Assembly: GCA_905221605.1 (NCBI GenBank)
Contig: CAJNDS010002800.1
Coordinates: 145,948-209,947 of the forward strand
Length of the DNA stretch: 64,000 nt
Source of the DNA: Symbiodinium natans
Taxonomy: Eukaryota > Sar > Dinophyceae > Suessiales > Symbiodiniaceae
Direction: 5' to 3'
The first letter of the stretch is position 1. Each line of letters starts with the position of its first letter. Below are positions 49,852 to 61,558 of this stretch, piece by piece. Position numbers and translations under genes: made by a program. The notes under the pieces were generated by a model. The model did not search any database and had not been told where the DNA came from. It was given only the letters and a program-made list of their open reading frames with translations.

Positions 49852-50161
49852 GGATTTGGTAGACTGCCGCATCCCGGCCAGGCGAAAGCAGCTCGTTTCA
49901 GCTGATGTCTCAGAGAATCTTGACTGACAATTTGGTTCTGCAGGTCATCCATGGGTGCCGTGAAGGGAAGGATGCATTCCACCACACTTAACGGCATTAT
50001 CGGCAGGTTGCCGTAAGTCTTGGTTGGAGGATGACAACAAGAAGCAAGGGACAACCTTAGCCGCAATTATGCAACTCGTCAAGGATATTCCCAAGGAAAT
50101 TCTTAACCGATAGTGTTGAGGCTTCTGGAGAAACTATCATGTTCATAAACTGCTGTACCCC

Positions 50162-50503
50162 CTAGCCCTGCGAGAGCCCCCTGGCAAGGAACAACATCGC
50201 GACAGCCGAGGCGTTAGGAGGGCCGCTGCTGCTCGGAATGCTCAGAAATTCGTCACACAATGAGTCAAAATCTACTTTGTACTTAGTTGGCTTGTGTTTC
50301 GTGGTTCGAGGGCTACTGCCAGAGCTTGCCTTGGATTTGGTTCTTGAGGAGGAGGTGAGGTGTGTGTCGTGGTGGTGGTGGCTGTCGTCGTACCAGTCAC
50401 TTGCAGGAGGAGGGGGGTTAAGTCCGTTTGTTGTTCTTGGAAACGATGACCAGACCCAGCCTTTTTCTCTGCAAGCTGCAAATCTATTTCGCAAAGCTTG
50501 CAA
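50162..50503 (-). CDS. Weak minus-strand open frame
   Basis: The last 60 codons read SRTKSKASSGSSPRTTKHKP then TKYKVDFDSLCDEFLSIPSS and stop at 50162. Ser/Lys-rich text with an acidic helix is protein-like; the His/Asp-rich first half reflects a GGT/GTG repeat. No family recognised. Confidence 0.25.
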   Translation of the reverse strand: MQALRNRFAACREKGWVWSSFPRTTNGLNPPPPASDWYDDSHHHHDTHLTSSSRTKSKASSGSSPRTTKHKPTKYKVDFDSLCDEFLSIPSSSGPPNASAVAMLFLARGLSQG

Positions 50504-52358
50504 GAAAGTTTATTTCAACATGCTGTGAAAAAGAAACCCAAACCCCAAAGATCCAGAAACAGTGAGCGTGCGACCTATGGCCAAGCTTTCAAAACTCCTG
50601 CAAGACCTCGAGAAAACATGGCACAACTCCCGACATGTCTTCGGGTTCGTGCAGCTCTAACAGCCTAAGCATTCTCAACGCACATGCCCTGAGCCCTCAA
50701 CCCGAAGGCCCATCCGCATCCATTGGTCCAAGACACAGCCAAGAATGCCATACTCCTGACCTTACACATCCTAGGCAATCCCACGTCTCAAGAGAAAACA
50801 CAAACAAATCTAAACCATCCTAAAACCCATGAAGCAAAGAAGACTTGACCCCAAACTCGAAAATGTAAACAATGACAGTTCTTTGGCAGTCAATCCGGAG
50901 TTTCAACTTCCTTCGCTTGAAAGGTGCCTCAAGCCGCGTGCCTGCCACGCAAGTTGTACTTGCACTACAAGCTATAAACGTCGTAGTTTGTACTGTAGGG
51001 GAGGGGGGGGGGGAGGCAGCCAGTAGTCGGAGCAGGAGTAGGAGTGGGAGCAAGGGGAGGGTTGGTAGGGGAAGGCAGGCGCGCGGTTGGCTATTGACGC
51101 CATGATTTCCTCAACTTGACACTGTTATTTCTCGAGTCTTCAGCTAGATTTGCATCAACAGGGGGCGAGGTTCAACAACGATTACTTTCTGCAGTTTCAT
51201 TGTTGTGTGTCGGAAACAACGTTATTTTTCGAGTGTTGAGCTGTTTGAGGGTCTGAAGATGTCACCGTTGTTCTCCTTGGATTTTAATCCCTCTTGATAT
51301 TACTTGCCATTCTTTTTAGTTTTTGAGCTAATGTCTTGCTCTAAACGAGAGAAGTAGTTGTTTTGCTCTTGCTTAGAGGTTTATCGCTCCCTGCGCCTGG
51401 GTCCTAAACCCTACACGCCAAACCACTACCCTAAGCCCTACATAACCTGCACGGCTAGTGAGAACAAGCAGGCCTTGTACAAGGCAGTGGTGGAGTGCTA
51501 GTTCCCGGTCCCGTCGCTTAAAGCCGCGGTTCTACACGCAAGCAAACAAGTCCAAAAAAACCGAGAGAAAGAAGTCCAAGCGGTAGAGCTTGGCACAGTC
51601 TAGGCTCGAGAGTGGCTCGAGACACTGGTGAAGGCTTCACGCGTGCAAGGTTTTCGACAGACATGCAAAGATTTTCTGTTCAGATGGCGAGTTTCCAGGG
51701 ACAAGTTGCCAGGTCCAGGACATGGCAAGTCAGCCCCGAGCCAGAACCCTTAGCCAAGTTTTCTTTTGTGTCTAGCTGTGAGAACATAGCAAGGCCAAGA
51801 ATGGAACAGCACCTTTCTGCCAATCCAATGCTTCTTGTCTTTCTCTAAAGCACCGAGTAAGCCAAGGTGGCTGCGGTATTTGAACATCAGCCTGAACCCC
51901 ATCAGCTCACTGGATGGGTTGGCGCACCTTTTTCCGAGGTGTCGCTGGTGATTGTTTGAGGGTCTTAGGGTGTCGGGAGGCAGCGCATGGAATCCTCAGC
52001 TTTGCTCATGTAGCATGTGTGCCACGAGTGTGGGAACTCGAAGCAAGGAAGTGTTGTTGAGGGCCACTGCAGGAAAAGGAAAGCCCCAAAGCCCAAAACA
52101 CGCCAAGCACGAAGCGCCAAACCATATCATCGCGCGGTAATCGCACGGAAGGCTTCTTGTCCTCGACCTCAGCTTCGTAGAGCTTTCCGTGACTGGTCTG
52201 AAGCGGTAGATTGTCTTGAGGTTCTTCAGCTGTTTTGGGCATAGTTCTATACTCCAAACACCTACATATACAGAAAACCAATGCTGAACAAGGCTGAGCA
52301 CAGCAGAGCTATCTCCAGTTGCATATCAGGATACATGTTCCGCTAGTCTTGACATGTC

Positions 52359-52790
52359 TTGACACGAGTCAAGCTTGCACAAGCCGATGAGTCTCCTTCC
52401 GACAACTCCCCTCCTCTTGCAATGTCTTTCCGTGGCCCTACCTACGGCCCTACGCCTTCCTCGACCCTTCCATCTTGTGCCCGGGAGGAGGTTTCTGGTG
52501 CTTGGACTGCTCTTGCCGCGCTGCCAAGGCCTTCAGAGGGTTCTCTCTTAGGGGATTCTGGCAATTCTGCGCTGCGCCCTTACCTAGAAAGCAATTTTTT
52601 GCACGCTCTAGCAGACCCTTTATGATATCTGATACCTGGTACCCGCCCGTTCCCCGGCCCATCCAGCCCCGGGTACTGTGCCCACTTGGTGGCTTGCAGG
52701 CTTCGCAAGTTGGTTGCCGAGGGCAGTGGCGTGGCCAGCTTCGATGAGCTAGAGGAGCGCAGTCGTTCGGAGCTACGCGCTTTGTGGTGA
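52359..52790 (+). CDS. Exon candidates of an unrecognised gene
   Basis: One plus-strand frame reads ADESPSDNSPPLAMSFRGPT and, further on, EEVSGAWTALAALPRPSEGS. After CTTGCAG|G near 52699 a second frame reads LRKLVAEGSGVASFDELEER then SRSELRALW, an acidic helix. This supports the plus strand over the 222-codon minus-strand frame covering the same DNA, which I treat as a shadow. Confidence 0.38.
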
Positions 52791-53341
52791 GCCTGTTGCA
52801 GTGGATACTTTTGTTCTCGTCGCGGCACTGACCCAAGTTCGGAAGTGGAACGAAGTGGGGCCATACTGGCTGCGGTGCCTCTTCAGGTTGCTGCTGCAAC
52901 TCCATGCTGTGCCCACGCCATGACGCTCCTAAAGCCTGCAGATTCTGAAGCTTAGTGGCTCTAGGGAATCTTGCGTATGCCTGTTGCAGGACATGCCTGA
53001 GCTTCGCATGCTGGCTCCTCGACTTCAAGGGTCCAGTTTCAGCCTGAAGGAGTGTCCACAGCACCCATACTGAGAAGTAGTACGTAGTTGATTCGGAAGC
53101 TCGGGCATTACCCAGCAACTTCTTGAAGCCCTTCCGTTTGCAGCTTTTTCGTTTCTGGTAACCTGCTAACAGGCATGGTGAGATTTGTGAGCGTTGGTGT
53201 CACTGTAGCAGGCAGGGAGGGCACGCGCAGCTCAGGAGCTCAATGGCAATGCCGGGATCCAAATGCCACTGTGCACACCTGAAGCGGAACCCTTTGAGCC
53301 CGTAAGCGTACCTAACCGACCCAAGGACGCTGAAGAATAAC

Positions 53342-53548
53342 ATGGATCTTGCTACCTGGACCACGACCTTGGCAAAACTATACTGTCTCCAAGTTGCATC
53401 GGAGGCGCTGGAAGAGCTATCGGAGCTGGACACGCTGGCAGCAAAGTGCGCCAACGGGGTGATGGGGGATTCGCTGGGTCCTATTGCAAACATTGTAAAC
53501 CCTACTCTGGGATGGGGCTTTGGGGCTTTGATTCCGCATATTGCTTGA
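53342..53548 (+). CDS. Exon candidate, possibly the same gene as 52.4-52.8 kb
   Basis: The frame reads VASEALEELSELDTLAAKCA then NGVMGDSLGPIANIV and continues to a stop at 53548. Heptad-like Leu spacing fits a helix. No family recognised. Confidence 0.35.
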   Translation: MDLATWTTTLAKLYCLQVASEALEELSELDTLAAKCANGVMGDSLGPIANIVNPTLGWGFGALIPHIA

Positions 53549-55539
53549 CATTTTTCTAGATCGCTTCACAAGCAAGAGGCCGCTAGGCCCAAGCTGTCGA
53601 TCTGTGGACCAGAAATTACCTCTTACAGGGGAACTTTCCTGAAGACCAGCGATTCGCCCGTGCCCATCCTAGCTTTGGCTTGCCTCGTCGACTTCTGTGC
53701 TAAAGTTTGAGAGGTGCCCTGGGCTTTTGGAGCTCGACTTGCGCCGTGCACTAAGTGAAACTTCAAGCTAGTTGTTTGGGTGTTGTGTCTCTGGGATTTC
53801 TGGTGTAAGGCTTGTAAGGTTTGAGGTTTAAGAGGTAGGGTCTGAACGAAGTCATGAACCCTCAAGCTTCAAGAAGTGCAGAGAAACCGATCATGAGCCA
53901 CTGCCCTCACAATGGCTCACACGTGACCCAACCTGAATGTACTGGTGCGGCAAGCTACATTATCTCCGTCTGGAGGCCTTTGTGCTTCTTGTGAAGCGTG
54001 TCCACAGAGGTAGTTAGCGTCCTCTTTCACGCTGCTGGCGTATTTGTATTACTGATGCTATGCCCGTGTGCGTCTCATCGCTTTCTTCGGTGGTTGTTCG
54101 CTCAGCGCATGTTGCAGTTAAGCTTTCTTTTTGCCAAGTTCTGGCTTGAGCAGTGACGGTGGCGTGAGCTCTGACTGTAGCAACTGTAGAGGGTCGACGG
54201 GGACTGTCTAAGTGCTTCTTTTGTGCTTCCTCCAAAAATGTGACAGCGTCAAACCTGCCTTGCCGACTGCTTGCGGAGGCGATTTTTTTAGAGCCCCGTT
54301 TCAGTACAGTCGCATTTGTTGCCTGCCCCCGCCATCCACTTTGTCCGAAGGCCGTGGCCCCAGAGCCAGAACTTAAGCATGAACTGGAATGGTAGGCCGG
54401 TAGGGCCCCGAATGGGTTTTTTTGAGGCTTGGCCCGAGCCTTTGGGAGACGCTCTTTCCAGCAGTCTCATAGGTGAGAATGACCTGGCCTCGGAGCCGGG
54501 CTATGCCAAGAAGGCTCGTTGCTGTTTTGGGGAGAGTAGCCGCGTAGCCACGAGCGCTCTGTTTGAGGGTCTTTCGCCCAGATGTCAGATAAAACGGGCA
54601 TGCAAAAGTCTTGGAGATGCATGATTGGATTGTTTGTTGAGTAGGGCAGGGCAAAGAATCGTCCAGGCTGCAATGCAACAGGAACTTGCGAGCTTGGGAG
54701 CTTGGGGAGTCAGAGCATGTTCAAATGAAAGAAAACGAAATCTTCAGGAAAGAAGTTGCCTCCGTGGTAAGCAGCAAGGGCTCAGGACCATGTCTGGACA
54801 TGCCAGGTGAAGAAACTTTGGCCGAAGCTCGCCTGGCATCGTGCTCAGTAAGCTAGGTGTCAGTCACTCCACTGGCCCTACAGGAGGAAGCAAGAGCAAG
54901 ACAAGTCAGCTGCTAACAGCTAGCCAGTGCAAGCCATGCGGGTCATGCTGAAAAGCGAGAGTTTGGGTGCCAAAGATGATGTTCCGTGATGAGCCGGGTC
55001 ATTGGGAGAGTCGAAACATGTCGAAACATCCGGCCATGCATGTCCAGAGTCTACAATTGCAGAGGGCGCAGCTTTGATTTCATGACAACTGCCGCCACCG
55101 AGGTTCGACGGCCAATCCCAGAAAAAATACGTGCCAGGGACCCATTGCTGGCAAGATTTGGGATGGACGGGATGGATGGCTTAGCGCCGCCTTGAGAGGG
55201 AGCGGTTTATTGCAGGCTGGGTTTCTTCTGGTAGGGTTTGGGCTGAAAGGGCGTGTTTGGAGCTCGAAGTTCAATGTATGCTTGCAACCATTTTTGTTTG
55301 TCCCAGGGCAGCAGGTGCAGCTGCTGTTTACGATGCAGAGGCCGGACCCATCCATTCCGATGCCTTGGCGCCAAGACAGGTGGAATCCGAAAAGCATCTG
55401 CATGCGCTTGCCAGGTGATGCGAGAAAAGGATGTCGCCGCCATCGATGGAAACTTGAAATCAAGATCATGCAGCACATGCGTGTGGTTGCAACCGTGACG
55501 TTGCATGATTGATTTGTCTTGTAATGCATCTGCTGCGGC
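53549..55539. other. No convincing gene upstream of the AP-3 sigma gene
   Basis: Frames on both strands are open for about 100 codons but without protein-like composition. I see no promoter motif such as a TATA box, as is usual in dinoflagellates. Confidence 0.4.
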
Positions 55540-55561
55540 TCCGTAGCGCTTTCGGCTCCAG
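55540..55561 (+). promoter_or_regulatory. Relict dinoflagellate spliced leader before the AP-3 sigma gene
   Basis: These 22 bases match the conserved 22-base dinoflagellate spliced leader at 18 positions without gaps. TCCGTAGC, then TTT, then GGCTC and the final AG are identical; the four mismatches are at bases 9, 10, 14 and 20. The element ends six bases before the ATG. Its final AG followed by G can act as the acceptor for a fresh leader. Leader relicts in exactly this place are the known mark of reintegrated processed mRNA in dinoflagellates. Confidence 0.82.
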
Positions 55562-55567
55562 GCGGCG

Positions 55568-56002
55568 ATGATCAAATGTATCTTGATTGTCAATAATCAG
55601 GGCAAGTCCCGGCTGCTGCGTTTCTACTATGAGGTCCCCCTGGACAGGCAGAAGCACATTGTACAGAGCATCTTCCGTCTGGTCAGCACGCGAGTAGACG
55701 ACAACTGCTGCAGTTTCGTGGAGGATGAGACTTTATTTGGGCCAGACCATAAGATCATCTACAGACACTTTGCGACACTGTACTTCGTCTTTGTCGCCGA
55801 CAGTGCTGAGAGTGAGCTGGGCATGTTGGACCTCATTCAGGTTTTCGTTACAGTGCTCGACTCCAGCTTTGAGAACGTTTGTGAGCTGGACCTCATATAT
55901 CATTTTGACCGGGTCAACTACATCTTGGACGAGCTGGTCATGGCCGGGATGGTCCTTGAGACCAACTCTGATCTCATTTTGACCCTTGGGGTACTTCATT
56001 AA
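55568..56002 (+). CDS. AP3S: AP-3 complex subunit sigma, single-exon retrogene
   Basis: This intronless frame of 144 residues has strong family similarity along its length: MIKCILIVNNQGK at the start, then IIYRHFATLYFVFVADS, ESELGMLDLIQVFV, FENVCELDLI and ELVMAGMVLETN. It is the small sigma subunit of the AP-3 clathrin-adaptor complex, with a longin-like fold. In other eukaryotes AP-3 sorts cargo from Golgi or endosomes to vacuole-type organelles. After the conserved METN-type end the last ten or so residues (SDLILTLGVLH) no longer match. Animal and plant proteins are longer, so the tail may be degenerate, or a further exon may exist. The absence of introns, in a window where the other recognised genes have them, and the leader relict just upstream mark it as a reinserted cDNA. 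It keeps an intact frame, so it may be expressed. Confidence 0.92.
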   Translation: MIKCILIVNNQGKSRLLRFYYEVPLDRQKHIVQSIFRLVSTRVDDNCCSFVEDETLFGPDHKIIYRHFATLYFVFVADSAESELGMLDLIQVFVTVLDSSFENVCELDLIYHFDRVNYILDELVMAGMVLETNSDLILTLGVLH

Positions 56003-58147
56003 CCACTCAAGCGGTGTTTTGAGCTCAGTACAACTTGAGTACATAACTGTGGCCATGTGGCACCCAAAGCCCAGCCCAGGACTTCCATCCGCGAGGCGAA
56101 GAAGTTGGAGCAAGGTTCCGGCTTCGGCCTGCTGGGCTGAGAGATTGCGTGATGATGGACAAATCGAAACACAGGACAATTCAGAATAGAACCTCCAGCA
56201 AGAGCCAATGAAAAGGCCTTCCCTGAGTAGCCCAAAGTACACTAGGCACGCGGCAAAAAAGCCGCCCGGATCACCTGACGAAGAGTCCGGCAGATGCAGA
56301 GTTGCGCGTACAAGAGTTGCGAAAAGTTGCTTTTTCAGCCCCTGGACACCCGAAGGTGAACACTGAAACAACGATCCGCCCGCATTCGCAACACCTCAAT
56401 TCAATCAAATTGGTTTCTGCACCTTCAGATTCGAACACCGTACATCCAAATCATCCCAAGATCGACAAGCTAGCTCCAAAGTTGTTTTCCACCAATGCAG
56501 TTTATAGGGTTTTGCACTGGGAATACCAGAGCGTCTCCGATGGGAAGACTGCAAGTATCTTATTGTCGCCAGGGCTCGAGGGTCAGTACCATGATCGGGT
56601 GGGTGGCGGCATGAAAGCTATCATGCTAGCAGGGAGGTTTAGTGCAATTTCGTTGTTCCGGGATTTGAGTTTTGAATTGTTTTATAGCGGGTTTAGGATC
56701 AGGTGTTGCCTCAGAAGTTGTGGTTTGCTTGATGGCAGGCTGGGATTTGGGATCTTGGGCCGGCTAATCGAGCTGAGGAATGTTCAAGAACGAGTCCTGC
56801 TCGTGTCTTGAAGGCTGGAGAGGACGCTGCGATGTTGTGAAGTCGCTGTGCAGCTGCCAGCTAAACTAGTCGCCTGAGGAGTATTGCAGAACCTACCTCT
56901 GCATGCCAAACCTACGCAGCGAAATCTGGCTTGCCATATTTGCTCAACCTCGAAACCATCGAAACCACACTCAACGTCACTCAACCGGGACAAAATCCTT
57001 TACTGGTGGAACCGCAACCTTCTGCATTCCTGGACGATTGCGCGAAGTTCAGATTTTTGGCTTCTTGCTAATGTCGTTGGTGTTGCACCTTGTGAGATTC
57101 GTCACTGTCGTTGGAGAGACTCTGAACCTCCACCCCCATGATCCATGCGAGGCAACCCCTGCCTCGATCGGGCGACCTGCAAGGATTGGGCCAACCGAGA
57201 GAAGGCTGAAATGTGTTGCACTCTCGGTCAATCTCGGAAAGGCTAAAAAGGGTTCGGGCAGGACATGATGATGGCATGTCAGGGATCCACTTTCAGATGC
57301 TTTGCTCAAGGTTGCGGTATGGCCCATTGGCGAAGTGTCCATGAAAGGGAGGTCGGCACAAAAATCTGAAGTCCCCTGTCAGTTGCTATGGCAGACGACC
57401 AGCGGTAGTCCTTGCATCTTCGTGTTCAAACTCCTTCCTCATCAGCGAGTGGCACGAGAGTCGAGGGGTAGGCGGCCAAACCCTGCGAGCGAGGTGTCTT
57501 CACACGGTTACTGGAAACATACAGAAACATGTACGTAGAACCTTTATGCTTTATTTGACGGGTGGTTTCTCGCATGTAAACGGTTAACAATGCCCCATTT
57601 CAAAATGCATGTTTTATTGTTCAATCGTCCTTGGGGCCTTTTTTTGAGAAGCTTCCTCGAACTATTTAAAAAAATATAGACAAGTTCCACATTCCTTGGC
57701 CCCAGGATTTTCCCAAACGGTTCAAACTGTTTCAAAGGCTCCCTCTCGACTGTTCTTTTTCATTATTTCAATTTTAACTCGCCTTCAGGGTGCTAAAGGG
57801 AGCCATTTACACATCTCTAATTTTTGAATCGGCCTCGGGATGTACATATCACGGAAATTTGTATTCCTTCTTCATTCCGTTGATGGCATATACCCTACCT
57901 CCATAAGTCGCCGGATGCCTGATGATGGCATGCCTCGGACCCACTTTACCGTTCTGGGGCGGTTGTTTATCACAACGGATACCAAAATTAACGCCTCGCT
58001 AATTTTTCAAGAACTTTCCATGAATCAGATAGTGTTTCTTACTAAGCAAAGGTTAGCCTCGGTAACCTCCACCCTGTATAAAGTCACACTGGACATGTCA
58101 GTAATGATCCGGAAATACCAGCAATGATACATATATAGTGACAGCTC
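56003..58147. other. No convincing gene; weak segments only
   Basis: A frame near 56960-57130 (DKILYWWNRNLLHSWTIARS) and one near 57305-57345 (VAVWPIGEVSMKGR) could be exon pieces, but neither has firm splice sites. 57540-58120 is AT-rich. Confidence 0.3.
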
Positions 58148-58148
58148 A

Positions 58149-58306
58149 GGATTTGGGAGTAGGGCAACTGTGCTTAAAGATGCCCGAGAGAAAGATGCCA
58201 GCATGTCGAAAGAAGATGCGGAACAGCACTTTAGACAGTTTGTTGAAGAGAAGAAAAAACCTCGTCGCGCGAATAGTTTTGTAGCGCTGCATGTCCATAT
58301 GGGATA
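58149..58306 (+). CDS. Exon candidate, charged helix
   Basis: After GCTCAG|G the frame reads FGSRATVLKDAREKDASMSK then EDAEQHFRQFVEEKKKPRRA and runs to a stop. The strongly charged amphipathic text is very protein-like and contradicts the 242-codon minus-strand frame over the same DNA. No family recognised. Confidence 0.45.
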
Positions 58307-58502
58307 GAGGTGGATTTTGTCTTGATTAGTCACAAAGATTTCAAGAAACAATAACCTAGAATAGGATTGGTGGAAATTGATGTGTTTACTACATATGCTA
58401 GGGTGATACCGATTGTAGGTTTTTTGGCCTCGGGCTTTAGGACTTGCTTGAGGAAGGCCTGCCGTCAAATGCCTACATGGAAACCACAGACTAGGACTTT
58501 GC

Positions 58503-58618
58503 ATGGCTTTGAACGACAGCCGGTCAAATCCAGAGAAGAATCCTTCAATTAATACTCTCGTCGACGGACAGGTCGCCGCAGCAGCACGAAAGAAGAAAGG
58601 TTTGCGGGACGACGCAGG
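58503..58618 (+). CDS. Weak exon candidate
   Basis: The frame reads NPSINTLVDGQVAAAARKKK then GLRDDAG and meets GCAG|GTATGC, a possible donor. It may be linked to the exon at 58149. Confidence 0.3.
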
Positions 58619-59217
58619 TATGCGACGGTTGCCACGGGTCTTCTCGATGTTGCAAATGCCGCGAACTAAATTGTCAACCAGATATCTTGGGCTTTCGGCT
58701 TTCGGACGGCTGGGTTGGCTGGCTCTTGACTTGTTCCAGGGTGAACACTGCAAGGCGGATGTCAGGGATAACGTTTTAAGTTTTGCTCGTCGGTGTAAGC
58801 TTCAGTACTGCGAGTTCAGGAGGGAAAGGATACGCCATCGTTGGGTGTGGTACTAGATCTATGCCCAGTGTCTCTTGGAGCATTCTATTCTCGTCGCCAT
58901 GGACGGCCAAAAAAACAACGCATAGCGCTAGCACAATGACAGAAGCCTGTATTCTGCCCGAAGGCAAGATGCTGTGACGTTAGCGGCAAGATAAGCCGGT
59001 TCGGCTGGGCATGCTTTTGCTTCTGCGTTTGAGCTGCAGGGTCAATGGTTGCAGACTTGGTTTTGCAGCTTTCAATGGTTCGGGACTTGAAGGGAAAGGG
59101 TGTGAGGGGAGCATTCTCAAAGAACTGTCCTGGCCATGACGTTTCACCTGCCGAGGGGGAGTAGCTTCCGGCAGAAAGAGAGTACGAGCGCTTGAAAAGT
59201 TGAGCGGCTAAAAGAGA

Positions 59218-59634
59218 TTGTTGTCGCGCTTCGGGCCCCATTTCAAGGGCCTCTGGCCACGAGAAGAACTCGCAAAGGGTCAGAGAGCGCAGAGCTGCAC
59301 CGCGCTGGCCGTGGAGCTGCCAAAAAGGAGAGAGAAAAGAGTGCCAAGAACTGGAGAACAGGAGAGAAGAACCGACAGAAGAGAACTTGAGAAGCCTGGT
59401 CTTGCAACGGTCAAGGCCCGTGCAAATACCAGGGAGGCAAGCGACGAGATATCGGAGATGCCATGCCCCCGGAGAATGTTTCAGCAACCCTTTGTTGACC
59501 CCTCTTGGGAGATTGAAGAATTGTTGAGACGTTTTTTTTCAGGGTTTGGGACTAAATGCCAAGAAGCCGCGAAGCCTGAAGTAGAAAAGAAGGCTCAGGC
59601 TTTGGGCTTGAGGTACGAGGCTTTCTTGACTTGA
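59218..59634 (+). CDS. Weak open frame of 138 codons
   Basis: The first part is Arg/Glu-rich. The last part reads VDPSWEIEELLRRFFSGFGT then EAAKPEVEKKAQALGLRYEA and stops. Only the last 50 codons look coding. No family recognised. Confidence 0.3.
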   Translation: MLSRFGPHFKGLWPREELAKGQRAQSCTALAVELPKRREKRVPRTGEQERRTDRRELEKPGLATVKARANTREASDEISEMPCPRRMFQQPFVDPSWEIEELLRRFFSGFGTKCQEAAKPEVEKKAQALGLRYEAFLT

Positions 59635-60093
59635 TGGAGCTTACTGCAGCTGCTGCTGCCGCCCGTGCCCTGCTTAGTCAAGCTCAAGACCACCCAAACG
59701 GAAAGCTGGAGCCTCCGCTGCCTCCTCACCTCCCTATCGTTTCGGCATTTGGCCGTCTCCAATCCCGACATTTGGGTGTCAATGGCTCGCCCTGACCGGC
59801 TTCATTCAATCCGAGGCAATCGACCCCGAAATTCGCGCAGCGTGCTGAGTTTCATGAGTTTTCAAGCTGCTTATAGTAGGAGCTCTATCTCACCGAACGC
59901 TAAATGTGGGCCCAAGGATTCCTTGCTCACAGCCTCACAAAAGTTGTCGTAGCTCCTTCCAACCTTGGGAGTGCTGGCATTCATCAAGCCCATCAAGCTC
60001 AGAGCTTTTCTTGTTGCGCTTTTGGCCCTAGGCTGGCTATCGGAGCAGCAAGTACTTTGGCGAGAAAGGCGTCCGGAGAATGGGGGGCGGGGT

Positions 60094-60123
<30 letters not shown>
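60094..60123 (+). repeat. 30-base G homopolymer
   Basis: Uninterrupted G run preceded by GGGGGGCGGGGT. Confidence 0.95.
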
Positions 60124-60124
<1 letters not shown>

Positions 60125-61436
60125 GCACTTTCTTGAGACGCTTTTGAAGATAAATAAAGAACCGTTGGGACCTCTAAAATTAGCATCCCTAAAGGAAGGC
60201 TGAAAAGAAAGGGGAGCATCAACACCCTCAAAACCTAGGGATTGCACGTCTTTGGCGCATCAGTCCCCTTTTGGGCATTGCTAATGGCACATTTGCAGTA
60301 CGTAGCCCGTCATGTGGCTTCTGACCCAGACGCAAAGCGAGCTGCATGCTGCAGCGCAGTCTGAAAGGTGAGGATGAAGCACAACCTCGTCCAGCGCCCA
60401 GGAAGACTGGATTGCGCAGGAACTCCCACATAAAAGGCCAGAGCACCCTGGACCTCACTAGCGGATGCAGGAATCAGACATGAAGAATGCAAGGCTCCTA
60501 AGCTCCTCGGTTCTGCAGCCATCTCTGTCCCCCAAGGGGCTCGTGCTCAGGAGTAGGGCTTGAGCAGGGTGTGCCCTGAAGCTTGTGTGTGTGGATGTGG
60601 ACTCCCAGAGCAGGCACGCAGGTGGAAACGGCAGAAGCTTGGCAAGGTTTACGCTGCGATGCTGGATACCTTCCTTCGGGTGATCTTGGGTTATTAGCAT
60701 TAGTAGCTGGAACCCTCATCAGTGCACAGTTTGCAAGCGCCAGGAGAGAGATGACTTGCAAGATCCACTGGCTGCTGCAGTGAGTGCTGCCGGAGACATC
60801 TACATCTTAGTCGGAGCTGTGGCTTCAACCGGTTAGACAGGGAAAGGGAGCTTTCCAGTTGGGTACACGTGGACATGGGATGAAGAAATGAGGTGCGCCG
60901 GGGTGAAGCAATAGAGAGACAAGGATGGGGGTTCTTTTTTCGTTGTTTTTTCTGGGCGTTTTTCTCCACATTGTTTTTTCTTGGCTGTACTGCGCCCGCC
61001 CGTGGCACCGGCTTGGTACACGAACGGACACAAGGTGGGGACACGCACGGACGACATCGGCTCCTTTCAGGGGGCCTGTTGTTTTTACACGTGGGATCAA
61101 CACCCTCACAAAACCAGGCTGTGGCGGTTTCGGCCGCTCCTTTAGGGGGGGCTGGCCCGGGCTGGCTGTTGATTTACGGGGTCAACGCGCTCTGTCAACC
61201 TTGCTGTGGCCGAGGTTTGGGCCCCTGGGCTCTTCTAGCGGGTCCGTGGACACGGACCTGTCCACAACAAATGGATACCGCAAATACTGTGGGATCGGAG
61301 CTCTGCTTCGAAACATCGCAAGTATCATGGGATCGGGACATGCACGCATGTCACGCATATCATGCACATTCACAAACATGCACAAACGCATGCGCGCACA
61401 AACGCACGCATGCACAAACGCACGCACAAGCCCACG

Positions 61437-61558
61437 CCCACGCCCACGCCCACACACACACACACACACACAAAACACACACACACACACACAAAACACA
61501 CACACACACAAAACACACACACACACACACAAAACACACACACACACACACACACACT
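61437..61558 (+). repeat. (CCCACG)n then (CA)n broken by AAAA at intervals
   Basis: CA stretches are separated by CAAAACA interruptions four times, at spacings of about 16-24 bases. Frames through it (up to 373 codons) are translation of the repeat. Confidence 0.9.

Noticed and set aside
52450-53118. 222-codon minus-strand frame
   Set aside because: The plus strand over the same bases encodes a better acidic helix after an AG|G site.
55733-56371. 212-codon minus-strand frame
   Set aside because: It is antisense to the AP-3 sigma gene.
58025-58753. 242-codon minus-strand frame
   Set aside because: The plus strand carries a highly charged, protein-like exon at 58149-58306, making the minus frame a shadow.
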